Shown: piece after piece, positions 63,601-64,000 of the stretch
Layout: each line of letters opens with the position of its first letter
Position numbering within the stretch: position 1 is the first letter of the stretch
NCBI GenBank assembly: GCA_000277445.1
Contig: AJWJ01000025.1
Location: forward strand, 26,364-90,363
Direction: 5' to 3'
DNA from: Polysphondylium violaceum
Lineage: Eukaryota; Evosea; Eumycetozoa; Dictyosteliales; Dictyosteliaceae
Length of the DNA: 64,000 nt
Program-made: the position numbers and the translations under genes
Notes under the pieces: model-generated
The model's input: the letters and a program-made list of their open reading frames with translations, nothing else
Database searches by the model: none
Told to the model about the DNA's origin: nothing

Positions 63601-64000
63601 TTTAATTTAATAGAGCAAGAGCAGGTGCAATAAAAGTCATAGAATAATGTGAAAATATTACTATCATATCGCCACCACTAGTAAAGATAGTTGACGACGG
63701 TAGCAATGGAAGATAATAGTCTAATATAATAAAATAAAATGGTTTGATACAACATGACGTCAAATGTTTAGATTCAAAAGAAAGCTTTTATTTAAATTAA
63801 AACTCCACCCTAGTTAGTTCTCTCACCACTCTCGTTTTTTTTTTCTTCAAATCTTTCGCATTTTTTTGAAGATCTATTGAATTGATTAATAATATTTTGT
63901 TTGTGGTATCAGAAAAGCACATAATTAACCATTTAAATGACCATTATAAATGGTAATTTGAGATGGTATGTTAGTAGTCATTAGTGATTGTTTGATTAAG
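63601..64000. other. Downstream flank of the TMEM87-like gene
   Basis: 400 bp of A/T-rich sequence to the window end. No gene seen; no coding frame is supported. Confidence 0.5.

Overview
The window is nuclear DNA of a eukaryote, almost certainly a dictyostelid social amoeba. The signs are short GT-AG introns (mostly 55-90 bp), A/T-rich spacers, long in-frame AAT (poly-Asn) and CAA (poly-Gln) runs, T/A homopolymers, and proteins that match this group (IPT/TIG surface proteins, sedolisins, CUL3, small secreted proteins). The base composition looks less extreme than D. discoideum, but I cannot name the species from the sequence.

Layout. 1-753: 3' end of a DHX15/Prp43 helicase gene, then a ~3 kb non-coding spacer. 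3.7-8.4 kb: a PH-domain protein, a secreted sedolisin (TPP1-like) and a small low-complexity protein. 8.6-14.4 kb (minus): a 1890-residue surface protein with C-type-lectin-like domains, about a dozen IPT/TIG repeats, an EGF module and one membrane span. 15.3-21.2 kb: a poly-N/poly-Q nuclear-looking protein, a small LRR protein and a membrane-anchored Y_phosphatase3-type phosphatase. 22.7-30.3 kb: HPRT, the AP-4 sigma subunit (split into five exons, one of 12 nt), cullin-3 and a WD40 protein. 30.5-39.1 kb: 5-oxoprolinase, a DNase II-family gene with a frame break and an unusual acidic/basic tail, a small secreted protein and the AP-5 sigma subunit. 39.5-50.1 kb: SEC31, a mitochondrial inner-membrane peptidase, an unknown small protein and a full-length ABCB transporter. 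51.9-59.3 kb: three tandem GH47 class I alpha-mannosidase genes with a tRNA-Val(AAC) between the second and third. 59.8-63.6 kb: an unknown secreted protein and a TMEM87/GOST-type seven-helix membrane protein.

The genes do not form an operon or one pathway, but many serve the secretory and endolysosomal system: SEC31 (COPII), AP-4 and AP-5 sigma subunits, GH47 mannosidases (N-glycan trimming), TMEM87-like protein (Golgi), TPP1-like peptidase and DNase II (lysosomal). Almost every gene is split; I rebuilt the exon joins by hand from splice consensus, reading phase and family alignment, and each join listed keeps frame except the DNase II gene. The points most worth checking are the lectin/TIG surface protein, the three-gene GH47 cluster, the DNase II tail and frame break, the AP-4 microexon, the AP-5 sigma call, and A/T palindromes found at all six convergent gene junctions.
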